The translations under genes were made by a program, and so were the position numbers. 14,328 nucleotides of DNA. Origin: Streptosporangiaceae bacterium. GTDB lineage: Bacteria > Actinomycetota > Actinomycetes > Streptosporangiales > Streptosporangiaceae. Position 1 is the first letter of the stretch. Each line of letters starts with the position of its first letter. The notes under the pieces were generated by a model that was not told the origin of the DNA, made no database searches, and saw only the letters and a list, made by a program, of their open reading frames with translations. The stretch is from contig JASHSZ010000198.1 of assembly GCA_030040815.1 (NCBI GenBank), positions 1-14,328 of the forward strand, written 5' to 3'. This document shows positions 1 to 7,136 of the stretch, one piece after another.

Positions 1-870
1 GACCGCCCCGCCAGCCACCACCCCGAGAACGACCGCGCCGCCAACGACTACGCGCACGGCAAGTCGGCCGACGGATTCGGTCGGCCCGTGTCCGGTGCGA
101 GCTTTGCCGACAACAGGAGCACTGGTGGCAGTGCCACAGGCCGCAGTAGCACAGGCCGCAGTGCCACAGGCCGCAGTAGCGCAGGTGACTGTGGCGCAGG
201 TGGCGGAGGCACGAGTGGCGGCACGAGTGGCGGCGAGTCGGCCGGTCCCCCGAGCGGCACCATCAACCTGACGATGCCGCTGTCTGCGTTCGCGGGCCTC
301 ACCGACAACCCCGGCGAGGTCGCCGGACACGGTGTCGTCGACGCGGCGACCGGCCGTGACCTAACCGCCCGCCTCGCCGATACTGCCCGGTGGTGCCTAA
401 CACTCACCGACGCCGATGGCCGCGCTGTCGCACACGCGTGCGCCCGCCGCCGCCACTGGTCCGAGCGCCCTGACCGGCCGGAGCCCGCCGAGCCGGGACC
501 CACCATCCGCTGGGCCGCCGGACTTCGCGACCGGATGCAGTACATGGAGGCCGGGACGTGCAGTCACTCGCGCCGATCCGCGAGCTACACCCCGCCCGCG
601 GCCCTACGCCATCTGGTCGAGATCCGGCAGCGGACCTGCTTCGCGCCCGGCTGCCGAAGACCAGCCACACGATGCGACATCGACCACACGATCCCCTTCG
701 ACCAGGGCGGGATCACTTGCGACTGCAACACTGCGCCCGGTTGTCGGCGCCACCATCGCTGTAAACAACTACCCGGCTGGCACGTCACGCAGGACCAGCC
801 GGGCGTCATGACCTGGCGACTGCCCGGCGGCCGGATCTATCAGACGCTGGGCGAGCCTTATCCGACGTAG
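1..870 (+). CDS. HNH endonuclease, DUF222/13E12 repeat family, 3' part
   Basis: The reading frame is open from base 1, so the start and most of the DUF222 region lie outside the window; 289 residues are visible. The C-terminal part carries a treble-clef HNH nuclease domain (about positions 604-800). It has a CFAPGC cysteine pair, the DIDH motif and a CRRHH motif, followed by the MTWRLPGGRIY strand usual in this actinobacterial family. These proteins are predicted metal-dependent DNA nucleases that occur in many copies in actinobacterial genomes; their role is poorly known. Between the DUF222 remainder and the HNH domain is a Gly/Ser/Thr/Arg-rich low-complexity linker (about positions 110-240) encoded by short tandem repeats. 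The gene converges on the lipoprotein gene that follows. The family assignment is firm; function is inferred. Confidence 0.88.
   Translation, partial: DRPASHHPENDRAANDYAHGKSADGFGRPVSGASFADNRSTGGSATGRSSTGRSATGRSSAGDCGAGGGGTSGGTSGGESAGPPSGTINLTMPLSAFAGLTDNPGEVAGHGVVDAATGRDLTARLADTARWCLTLTDADGRAVAHACARRRHWSERPDRPEPAEPGPTIRWAAGLRDRMQYMEAGTCSHSRRSASYTPPAALRHLVEIRQRTCFAPGCRRPATRCDIDHTIPFDQGGITCDCNTAPGCRRHHRCKQLPGWHVTQDQPGVMTWRLPGGRIYQTLGEPYPT
130..189 (+). repeat. 15-bp tandem repeat, four copies, inside HNH gene
   Basis: Four adjacent 15-bp units start at 130, 145, 160 and 175. They alternate AGTGCCACAGGCCGC and AGTAGCACAGGCCGC, so there is also a 30-bp higher-order period; the fourth unit has diverged at its end. 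They encode alternating SATGR and SSTGR peptides in the linker before the nuclease domain. Because the unit is a multiple of three, copy-number change would alter linker length without shifting the frame. Confidence 0.9.
208..231 (+). repeat. 12-bp tandem duplication
   Basis: The 12-mer GGCACGAGTGGC occurs twice in tandem (208-219 and 220-231), followed by a partial third copy. It encodes the repeated GTSG peptide in the same low-complexity linker of the HNH protein and is distinct in sequence from the 15-bp repeat just upstream. Confidence 0.8.
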
Positions 871-889
871 TCGTCAAGGCTTGCTCCGG

Positions 890-912
890 TCACCGACCCA
901 GCACCTCGGTGA
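890..912. terminator. Hairpin between convergent genes
   Basis: A perfect 7-bp inverted repeat (TCACCGA at 890-896, TCGGTGA at 906-912) with a 9-nt loop lies in the 54-bp gap between the stop codons of the convergent HNH and lipoprotein genes. Its position fits a bidirectional terminator. There is no T-tract, which is common for actinobacterial terminators but lowers certainty. Confidence 0.45.
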
Positions 913-924
913 GCTCTCGACGGC

Positions 925-1629
925 TCAGGTATTACCGCCTGGACCGGTGTTGTAGATGTACCAGGCGCCGTCGACTTTGACGCACGGGATTAGCGAGTAG
1001 CTATTCGTTGTCGACTCAGCGGCGGCAACCGATTCGGCCCACAACTCCGTGAACGATTTCGCCTCGGAGAAGATCGCCGCTGGATCGTCGTTCGACACGC
1101 AAGCTGGCGTCTGATGAGGAGTGCAGAACGTGCCGGTCGAACCCACCAGCGCTTCGTCCCCAGCCACAGCTACATATCCCAGCACGAAATTTCCCACGGT
1201 CGGGGCGTCGCTAGCTGGGAGTCCAGCCATTGCCGTCTGGCAGCTCGGCTGTGCGGACGGCGGGGTGTACACGCACGACCCTGTCAGTGATCCTGCGTTG
1301 AGCGCATCCACATCACCCTGCACGGCCGCGCTAGGCGAGTCAGTGCCGGGTGTCGCTGCCGCGGGCGCCGTTACTACGACGCCTGGTCCCAGTGCTTGCA
1401 CCCAAGAAGGTTGAGTGCTGGCCGGCGAGGCCGATGCTGACGGGCTACTTCCGCCAGAAGGGGCCGCGGGCTCTCCTTGGTGTGCCAGCACTTGATTCGA
1501 CGGCTGGATCCAGGAGCAGCCGACTGCCAGGGCGAGTACTGCCGCGGCGACGACCGCGGGCATAGTGCGTCGCAGCCGGAGAACTGCAACGTCACCCGCC
1601 CCAAATGCAATGGTCCCCCCAAATTTCAT
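925..1629 (-). CDS. Putative secreted lipoprotein of unknown function
   Basis: I do not recognise a named family. From the chosen ATG the product is 234 aa. A basic stretch (RLRR) is followed by a hydrophobic segment and a lipobox-like AVGC with Cys at residue 38, which fits signal peptidase II processing and membrane anchoring outside the cell. A Ser/Ala/Pro-rich linker follows, then a globular C-terminal half with five cysteines (about 119, 130, 169, 177, 216) and an ending of the form VDGAWYIYNTG. That ending resembles the last strand of NTF2-like folds; this is only an impression. The start is uncertain: the frame extends to an ATG at 1680, but that would put about 54 residues before the lipobox cysteine. 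No convincing ribosome-binding site marks either start. Third-position G/C preference is weaker than in the downstream operon. Confidence 0.7.
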   Translation of the reverse strand: MKFGGTIAFGAGDVAVLRLRRTMPAVVAAAVLALAVGCSWIQPSNQVLAHQGEPAAPSGGSSPSASASPASTQPSWVQALGPGVVVTAPAAATPGTDSPSAAVQGDVDALNAGSLTGSCVYTPPSAQPSCQTAMAGLPASDAPTVGNFVLGYVAVAGDEALVGSTGTFCTPHQTPACVSNDDPAAIFSEAKSFTELWAESVAAAESTTNSYSLIPCVKVDGAWYIYNTGPGGNT

Positions 1630-1725
1630 GCGGACACCATAGTCGCGCCGTCTGCGCCGCATATGGCAATTGGGGCACACCGTCCAAGCAGCTAGAAAGT
1701 ATCTTCTCCGACGGCAACCGCCTGA

Positions 1726-1893
1726 CTATTGGCCGGCGTCTCAGTGACGCCATCGCCAGCAGGGCTGCACTATCGCGCACGGCCATACTCGGCCGAGAGC
1801 CTGGTGACGACGATCGAGACATTCCTTCGCAGCAACGTGGTGATGTTCGCTATTCGAGATGCGCCGGGCCGTCAGCTACGTCACCGCTGTTGA
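1726..1893 (+). pseudogene. Possible remnant of a coding region
   Basis: A 55-codon stretch lies between stops at 1723 and 1891 with no ATG near its beginning. Its middle reads SAESLVTTIETFLRSNVVMF, and in that part about 18 of 20 codons end in G or C, as expected for real genes of this organism. The peptide vaguely resembles the start of the C-terminal helix-turn-helix of PucR/CdaR-type regulators (a TLRxFL-type helix), but the rest does not align well. It may be a relic of a decayed gene or a chance open stretch. Confidence 0.2.
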
Positions 1894-1913
1894 TCCCTGC
1901 CGGGTGTACAGCG
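1885..1913 (-). terminator. Weak hairpin downstream of the operon
   Basis: CGCTGT at 1885-1890 pairs with ACAGCG at 1908-1913, with an inner CCC/GGG pairing that could stack within the loop. It begins 4 nt beyond the TAG stop of the last minus-strand gene, so it could end the transcript. The stem is short and there is no U-tract on the minus strand. Confidence 0.3.
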
Positions 1914-1917
1914 CTTC

Positions 1918-2853
1918 CTAGAAAGTCAGCACCAGCCTGCCGCGGGTGCCACCGGCCTCGAGCTGTCGGTGTGCCCGCGCGGCCTCGGCGGCGGGGATCT
2001 CCTCGGCTACCCGCAGGGTCAGGGTTCCATGGCCGGCTAGCCGCGCTAGCTCGGTGAGCTTGGCCGCCTCGTGCAGATAGTCGAGTACGAACACCAGGTT
2101 GATGGTGATCGACCGCTCGCTCTCGCCGGAGAATGGCCGAACAGCGATGAGCTGCCCGCCATCTCTGATGGCCGCGAGCACCGGCGGGCCGATCAGCGCC
2201 GCGTCGACTACCGCATCGACGCCGCCGGGTAGCTGGTGGCGGATCGCGGCCGCGACATCCGGCCCGCGCTCGACGACGACGTCCGCGCCGAGACTCTTGA
2301 CCAAGTCCACGTCGGCCGGGCTGGCGTCGCCGATTACCCGCAGGCCTTCGGCGCTGGCCAGCTGCATCACGTACCCGCCGACGGCGCCCGCTGCTCCGGT
2401 TACCGCCAGCGTCTGGCCGGGCTGCAGGCCCAGTTTGTCCAGCGCGAGGCGCGCGGTAAGGCCGTTCATCGGCAGCGTGGCAGCCTCGGCGAGACTGACA
2501 CCGTCTGGCACCAGCGCGACAGAGTCATCCGACACCACCGCGTACTCCGCTTGCGCGCCCCGGCCAGTCGCGTACGGGAACACGATCGCAAACACCCGGT
2601 CGCCAACCCGTACGCCAGCACCGGACCCGACCGCGTCCACAACGCCCGCGAGCTCCCAGCCTGCGACGTACGGCGGTCCGTCTCCGTGCGGCGGCGGACC
2701 GAACGCGCCAGCCCGAAACGCCGCGTCGCTCGGGTTGACGGTCGCCGCCGCGACCCTGATCCGAACCTCGCCGTCACCGGGCTCGGGCATCGGCAGGTCA
2801 ACCACGTGCAGCACGTCGGGACCGCCAAACGACGTGATGCCGATCGCGCGCAT
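1918..2853 (-). CDS. Zinc-free MDR oxidoreductase, quinone reductase type
   Basis: This 311-aa protein is a medium-chain dehydrogenase/reductase. It has an N-terminal GroES-like domain with NPSD at 40-43 and GWELAG at 65-70, then a Rossmann domain with the nucleotide-binding glycine motif VTGAAGAVGGY (151-161). The catalytic and structural zinc ligands of alcohol dehydrogenases are absent, so it belongs to the NADPH:quinone oxidoreductase-like group. It is probably a cytosolic NAD(P)H-dependent reductase of quinones or enones, and not a zinc 2-propanol dehydrogenase. A strong ribosome-binding site AAGGAGG (2859-2865) with a 5-nt spacer fixes the ATG at 2853. The gene follows the HAD phosphatase after 60 nt on the same strand, so it is probably, though not certainly, in the operon. 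Its substrate is unknown. Confidence 0.85.
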   Translation of the reverse strand: MRAIGITSFGGPDVLHVVDLPMPEPGDGEVRIRVAAATVNPSDAAFRAGAFGPPPHGDGPPYVAGWELAGVVDAVGSGAGVRVGDRVFAIVFPYATGRGAQAEYAVVSDDSVALVPDGVSLAEAATLPMNGLTARLALDKLGLQPGQTLAVTGAAGAVGGYVMQLASAEGLRVIGDASPADVDLVKSLGADVVVERGPDVAAAIRHQLPGGVDAVVDAALIGPPVLAAIRDGGQLIAVRPFSGESERSITINLVFVLDYLHEAAKLTELARLAGHGTLTLRVAEEIPAAEAARAHRQLEAGGTRGRLVLTF

Positions 2854-2858
2854 CGCAT

Positions 2859-2865
2859 CCTCCTT
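2859..2865 (-). promoter_or_regulatory. Strong ribosome-binding site for the MDR gene
   Basis: AAGGAGG lies 5 nt before the ATG at 2853. A second ATG overlaps the spacer out of frame (2856-2858), so the Shine-Dalgarno position selects the downstream one, which opens the 311-aa frame. Confidence 0.8.
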
Positions 2866-2913
2866 CTTCGGTCAGCGACGCCGGGCCTGCGGCCGACGCT
2901 CGTTTCAGTGTTC

Positions 2914-3774
2914 TCAGCCAGCCGCGGCTCGGAAGATCGACAGCAGTTCGTCAACCCCGGTCACCAGCAGATGTGGCTGGCGCTCCGGCGGCAGGTGCCG
3001 GTAGGAATCGGGACCGCCGAGGCCGGACGACACCGCGACCGCCAGGGCGCGACCACGGTGCGCCATGGGCACCTCGAGCTCGGGGTCGTCCCCGACGACC
3101 ACGAGCGACGAGGCCGGGACCTTCAGCCGGCGGGCGGCGGTACTCAGCGCCGCCCGCGACGGCTTGCCAACCAGCTGCGTCCGGGCGCCGGTCAGGCTGC
3201 CAATCATGGCGGAGATCGCGCGCGACGTGCCGATCGCCCGGCCGCCTGCGGTCGCAAAAAACAGCGATTGCGAGCAGCTGTACAGGCGGGCCCCGGCCCA
3301 CACCGCGTGGCACGCGACTTCGAGCGCCGGCAGTGTGAAGGCCGGGTACCAGCCGGCCAGCACCGCGTCGACGCCGGCCGGCCGACCGTCGGGCAGTACC
3401 ACATCGAGGCCGGCCGCCCGCAGCGGCTCCGTCACGCCGTCGCTGCCCAGCACCAGCACCCTGCGGTGGCCGCGGCGGATAAACACCGCGGCGGCGCTGC
3501 TGGCCGGCGTGAGCACCGCGTGGTCGGGTAGCGCGAAGCCGATCGAGCGCATCGCGTGCGCCAGCTGCTGCGGCGTCTTGGTGGTGCCATTGGTGAATAC
3601 GGCGAACGGAAGCCCGCGCCCGGCGACCCAGCGGAGCAGCTCCACCGCGCCGGGCAGGGGGGCGAGACCCTGGTTGTTGCGGTCCCCGAGCACCAGCGTC
3701 CCGTCCACATCGAAGACGAAACCACGGGCGGCGCGCAACCGGTCCACTAGAACCGGAACGGGGTCCTCAGCCAC
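2914..3774 (-). CDS. HAD-IIA family phosphatase
   Basis: The 286-aa product has the four haloacid-dehalogenase motifs. These are DVDGT with nucleophile Asp22 and acid/base Asp24, TNGT at 61-64, GKPS with Lys204, and VGDDPELEV from 227 with Asp229. The second acidic position of motif IV is Glu234 instead of the usual Asp. The cap between motifs II and III is of the C2 type seen in p-nitrophenyl phosphatase, phosphoglycolate phosphatase and NagD relatives. It probably hydrolyses a small phosphate ester in the cytosol. It starts with GTG and overlaps the end of the carboxyltransferase gene by 8 nt, so it is translationally coupled to it. In this operon it could remove phosphate from an enol-phosphate intermediate or clear a dead-end phosphorylated by-product; that role is inference. 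Confidence 0.87.
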   Translation of the reverse strand: MAEDPVPVLVDRLRAARGFVFDVDGTLVLGDRNNQGLAPLPGAVELLRWVAGRGLPFAVFTNGTTKTPQQLAHAMRSIGFALPDHAVLTPASSAAAVFIRRGHRRVLVLGSDGVTEPLRAAGLDVVLPDGRPAGVDAVLAGWYPAFTLPALEVACHAVWAGARLYSCSQSLFFATAGGRAIGTSRAISAMIGSLTGARTQLVGKPSRAALSTAARRLKVPASSLVVVGDDPELEVPMAHRGRALAVAVSSGLGGPDSYRHLPPERQPHLLVTGVDELLSIFRAAAG

Positions 3775-5254
3775 GCGGCGCTCCGTCCGCCTCGGCGCGA
3801 AGCTCGAGCCGGAACCCCGGCTTGTCGATCCGCAGCTGCGTCAGCGGCGGCCGCCCTGCGAGCCCGCTGAGCAGGTCGAGAACCGGTTTGAGCTGGGGGC
3901 TGTAGCGGCGCGCTGCCGGTCCGGCCGCGACCATCGCGTCCACTTCCTCGGCGGGCATGGTGGCCCTGAGCAGGAACTCCTCATCGGAAATGCCAGGCGA
4001 CAGCTGCTTACGCAGCTCCTCGGGGGACGCTGGCGGCGGCTGGCGCTGCAGGTCCCTGGCCCGTGGCCGGGACATGATGCGGTCCCGCACGTCCGGGTCG
4101 ACCGGCGCGGTCGGCCGGCCAAACTTGCCCAGCACGTACAGGATCGTCTGATCGGGTACGTTGCCGTACCGCTCGGTGCCGAGCACGTTGCACAGCGCCT
4201 GGCCGCACACCATCTGCGGGAACGGCGTGACCATGATCGGGTATCCCAGCTCGGCGCGCACCCGGCTCACCTCGGCCATGACCGCGTCGAACCGGTCAGA
4301 CAGGCCAAGCTCGGCGAGCTGCCGGCGCAACGTCGTCACCACCCCGCCAGCCATCTGGTGGCGGAGGAACGACGCGTCGTATTCTTGCGGGACGCCGGGC
4401 GGCAGCCCCTCGGCCGCCGCTAGCTGGCCGAAGTAGGCCGATGCAGCCGCGAGCAGCCGGTCGTCCACGTCGACGATGTGGCCGAGCTCGCGCAGGTTCG
4501 CCACCACGCGCTCGGCGTTCGGCAGTGACGTGCCGTTCGCCAGCGGTCCGCAGGCCACCTGCAGTACATCGACCCCGAGCTCGGCGGCGGTCAGGTAGGT
4601 CAGCGGTGACAACCCGATCGTGCAGTGCGAGTGCAGCTCGAGCGGCAACCGGCCACGAAGGGCCGCCCGAACCGCGGGGAACAGCGTGCGGGCGCGTTCG
4701 GGCGTCAGCAGCCCGGCCGGGTCCTTCACGTAGACACGGTCGAAGTCCGGCGACTCGGCCATCCTCCCGGCCAGGCTGGCGTAGAACTCGTCGTCGTGCA
4801 CCGCACTGATCGTGTACGTGAGCGCGCCGATGATCTCGGTGCCACCCGCTGCCCGCACGTCACGCGCGGACTGCAGCATCGCCGCCATGTCGTGCATGGG
4901 GTCTAGCACCACGAACCGCGCCATCCCGGCCTCGACCAGCCGCCGGTAGGCGAGCCTTATCAGGTCCGGGTGCACCGGCTCCCAGGAGATGAACCGAAGA
5001 CCGGATCCGATGAACTGCAGCGGCGTGTGCGGCATGGCGGCGTGGGTCAGCCGGATCCGCTCCCACGGGTCCTCGCGGTGGGTGCGGACGGCCACGCCCA
5101 TGTGCGTGCTGGAGGTGAAGTCGAGCGCGCGGAAGCCGATCCGGTCCAGCACCGGAGCAATCTGCACGATGTGCCGGGTACGCAGGCCGGTCGCGCCCCA
5201 CAGGCTCTGGTTGCCGTCCCGGAGCGAGACGTCCACGAGCTCGATGTCAGCCAT
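3767..5254 (-). CDS. Biotin-dependent carboxyltransferase subunit, 5S/OadA-like
   Basis: This 495-aa protein combines an HMGL-like TIM barrel with a PYC_OADA C-terminal region, as in transcarboxylase 5S, oxaloacetate decarboxylase alpha and the pyruvate carboxylase CT domain. It has SLRDGNQS (Asp13 metal ligand, Gln16), VKDPAG with Lys177 (the lysine carbamylated in relatives), LELHSH with metal ligands His208 and His210, and AGGVVTTL. It carries no biotin domain of its own. Two departures stand out. The usual RDAHQ is RDGNQ, and the MLLR segment, whose Arg holds the pyruvate carboxylate, reads QFIGSG with Ser84 at that place. It therefore probably transfers a carboxyl group from biotin to a non-pyruvate acceptor. 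Upstream it overlaps the biotin carboxylase gene by 8 nt (ATGGCTGA), with GGGAGG 5 nt before the ATG. Confidence 0.88.
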   Translation of the reverse strand: MADIELVDVSLRDGNQSLWGATGLRTRHIVQIAPVLDRIGFRALDFTSSTHMGVAVRTHREDPWERIRLTHAAMPHTPLQFIGSGLRFISWEPVHPDLIRLAYRRLVEAGMARFVVLDPMHDMAAMLQSARDVRAAGGTEIIGALTYTISAVHDDEFYASLAGRMAESPDFDRVYVKDPAGLLTPERARTLFPAVRAALRGRLPLELHSHCTIGLSPLTYLTAAELGVDVLQVACGPLANGTSLPNAERVVANLRELGHIVDVDDRLLAAASAYFGQLAAAEGLPPGVPQEYDASFLRHQMAGGVVTTLRRQLAELGLSDRFDAVMAEVSRVRAELGYPIMVTPFPQMVCGQALCNVLGTERYGNVPDQTILYVLGKFGRPTAPVDPDVRDRIMSRPRARDLQRQPPPASPEELRKQLSPGISDEEFLLRATMPAEEVDAMVAAGPAARRYSPQLKPVLDLLSGLAGRPPLTQLRIDKPGFRLELRAEADGAPRG

Positions 5255-6614
5255 GACGGCCTCCCGTGGCGGATTCCGGCTGGAGCAGCCGGTCCAGGAA
5301 TGTCGTGTCGACGCCGCCAGCGATGAACTCTGCAGTCGCGGTCAGCTTCTGGTGCAACCCGAGGGTGGTAGCGACCCCGTCGATCTGGCACCGGGCCAGC
5401 GCGGTGTGCAGCGTCGCGAGCGCCTGAGCCCGGTCCCGGCCGCTCACGACGAGCTTGGCGAGCAGCGAGTCGTAAAACGGCGGCACCGTCGAGCCTGGCT
5501 GCACGTGCGTGTCCACCCGGATTCCAGGCCCGGCCGGGAACACGGCTGTCGTCACTGTGCCGGGACTTGGCCGGAAGCCGTCAGCCCAGTCCTCCGCGTT
5601 GATCCGGCATTCGATCGCGTGCCCGGCCAGCGTCACGTCGCGCTGCGCGATGCGCAGTGGATTGCCCTCGGCGATCCAGAGCTGCTCAGCGACGAGGTCG
5701 AGCCCGGTGACGGCCTCGGTCACCGGGTGCTCGACCTGGATCCGGGCGTTCATCTCCAGGAAGTAGAACGCGTCGCGTTGGGCGTCTACCAGGAACTCGA
5801 CCGTGCCGGCCCCGCGGTACTGCAGGTGCTCGCCGAACCTAACCGCCGCGTGCCGGATCGTCGCGCGGAGCTCGTCGCCGAGCAGCGGCGCGGGGGCCTC
5901 CTCGATGAGCTTCTGGTACCGCCGCTGCACGGAGCAGTCCCGGTCGCCGAGGTGGATGACCGTGCCGCCGTCGCCCAAGAGCTGAACCTCAACGTGCCGA
6001 CCCGACGGCAGGTAGCGCTCAAGGTAGACGCGCGGGTCGCCGAAGGCGGCGGCGGCCTCCGCCATGGCCAGCTCGACCGTGCCGGCCAGCTCCTCCGGGC
6101 CGAAGACCGGCCGAAGGCCCCGGCCGCCGCCACCGCCGACGGCCTTGGCCAGCACCGGGTAGCCGATAGCTGCCGCCAGGACCATGGCATCGCGCGGCTC
6201 GGCGACCTCGCCGCCTTCGGCGACCGGTAGTCCCGCCGCGAGCGCGTGCCGGCGCGCGGTCAGCTTGTCCCCGACCGCCTCGAGTTGGCTGGCGGAAGCC
6301 CCGATGAAGACGATGCCGGCCGCTTCACACGCCCGGGCGAGCGCCGGGTTCTCCGATAGGAATCCGTAGCCGGGGTGAATGGCGTCGGCGCCAGCCGCGA
6401 CGGCCGCCGCCAGCACCGCGTCCACGCTGAGGTAGCTATCCGCCGCCACGGCCGGGCCAAGCCGGATGACTGAGTCGGCTAGCCGCGCGGGCGCCGACTC
6501 GCGATCAGCGTCGGAGACGCCGATCACAGCCTCGATGCCGAGCCGTCGGCAGGTGCGCAGAATCCGTACGGCGATCTCGCCGCGGTTCGCGATCAGGATG
6601 CGACGCAGGATCAC
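5247..6614 (-). CDS. Biotin carboxylase subunit, AccC-like
   Basis: The 455-aa ATP-grasp enzyme carboxylates biotin on the carrier protein using ATP and bicarbonate. It has the usual length for AccC. Recognisable parts are IANRGEIAVR (8-17), HPGYGFLSEN (80-89), Lys117, Lys157 with the glycine-rich GGGGGRG loop, His207 (HVEVQ), RDCSVQRRYQKLIEEAP from 225, Glu273, Glu287 in FLEMN, and Arg291. All expected catalytic residues are present. It starts with GTG in a 4-nt overlap (GTGA) with the end of the carrier gene and overlaps the carboxyltransferase gene by 8 nt. The three genes together encode a three-part carboxylase. Acetyl- or propionyl-CoA carboxylase is less likely because the partner CT is of the pyruvate/5S type and not the crotonase-like acyl-CoA type. 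Confidence 0.93.
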   Translation of the reverse strand: MILRRILIANRGEIAVRILRTCRRLGIEAVIGVSDADRESAPARLADSVIRLGPAVAADSYLSVDAVLAAAVAAGADAIHPGYGFLSENPALARACEAAGIVFIGASASQLEAVGDKLTARRHALAAGLPVAEGGEVAEPRDAMVLAAAIGYPVLAKAVGGGGGRGLRPVFGPEELAGTVELAMAEAAAAFGDPRVYLERYLPSGRHVEVQLLGDGGTVIHLGDRDCSVQRRYQKLIEEAPAPLLGDELRATIRHAAVRFGEHLQYRGAGTVEFLVDAQRDAFYFLEMNARIQVEHPVTEAVTGLDLVAEQLWIAEGNPLRIAQRDVTLAGHAIECRINAEDWADGFRPSPGTVTTAVFPAGPGIRVDTHVQPGSTVPPFYDSLLAKLVVSGRDRAQALATLHTALARCQIDGVATTLGLHQKLTATAEFIAGGVDTTFLDRLLQPESATGGRHG

Positions 6615-7135
6615 CGCTGTGCCCTGACGCGCATGAGAACGACGCCCTGGGCCGCGAACTGCGCGTTGTCGAGCAGAATTTCCGCGACCGTGCCGCCGAC
6701 GCCGGCCGTGACGGAGTTCATCAGCTTCATGGTCTCGATGATGCAGACCACGGTGTCTGGTGCGACCTCGCTGCCGACCGTCACGAACGGCGGCGCGCCG
6801 GGCCGCGGTGCCCGGTAGAACGTGCCGAGCAGCGGAGCCCGCACGTCGAGGAGCCCGTCGGTCAGCGCGGACTCTCCGGCTGCGGCGCTGCTGCCAGCGC
6901 CGGTGACCGCCGCCGTAGAGACCGGGGCAGCGTTGACAGGGGCAGCAGCGACCGGCGCAGCGGCGGACGGCAGCACGTTCGGCTCGGCCAGTATCTGCGT
7001 CGTCTGCGTCCAGGCGCCGTCTGCGTCACGGCGCAGCGACAGCCGGAAACTGGCTGTCTCCACCGTCAGCTCCCGGTAGGGCAGGCCGTCGAGCAGTTGC
7101 AGGATGTCGCGGACGTCCTCGCTGGTGAGGTCCAC
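6611..7135 (-). CDS. Biotin carboxyl carrier protein, AccB-like
   Basis: This 174-aa protein has an AccB-like N-terminal segment (VRDILQLLDG), a flexible Ala/Pro-rich linker at about 57-90 with repeated AAPV, and a C-terminal biotinyl domain. The biotin attachment motif is ETMKLMN with Lys137, compared with the more usual EAMKMMN. LLGTFYRAPRP from 102 is the typical AccB entry strand with its thumb. It carries the carboxyl group from the biotin carboxylase to the carboxyltransferase. It starts with GTG (the next Met, residue 136, is inside the biotin motif) and begins one base after the stop of the ATP-binding subunit gene. A dedicated carrier inside this operon suggests the carboxylase is self-contained and not dependent on the cell's fatty-acid BCCP. 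Confidence 0.92.
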   Translation of the reverse strand: MDLTSEDVRDILQLLDGLPYRELTVETASFRLSLRRDADGAWTQTTQILAEPNVLPSAAAPVAAAPVNAAPVSTAAVTGAGSSAAAGESALTDGLLDVRAPLLGTFYRAPRPGAPPFVTVGSEVAPDTVVCIIETMKLMNSVTAGVGGTVAEILLDNAQFAAQGVVLMRVRAQR

Positions 7136-7136
7136 C

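Larger units (their letters stand above)
1630..1917. other. Gene-poor interval with a possible coding remnant
   Basis: No intact gene with recognisable homology was found here. The stretch holds the presumed upstream region of the lipoprotein gene, whose promoter I could not identify. It also holds the downstream end of the large minus-strand cluster and a short plus-strand open segment that looks coding, listed separately. Confidence 0.5.

Noticed and set aside
2236..6230. Plus-strand open frames of about 410-450 codons (2236-3531, 3065-4423, 4989-6230)
   Set aside because: They are Arg/Pro/Ala-rich translations antisense to the dehydrogenase, HAD, carboxyltransferase and biotin carboxylase genes, without motifs or credible ribosome-binding sites.
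5247..7135. Acetyl-CoA or propionyl-CoA carboxylase
   Set aside because: The biotin carboxylase and carrier are AccC/AccB-like, but the partner carboxyltransferase is of the HMGL-barrel type and not the crotonase-like acyl-CoA type.
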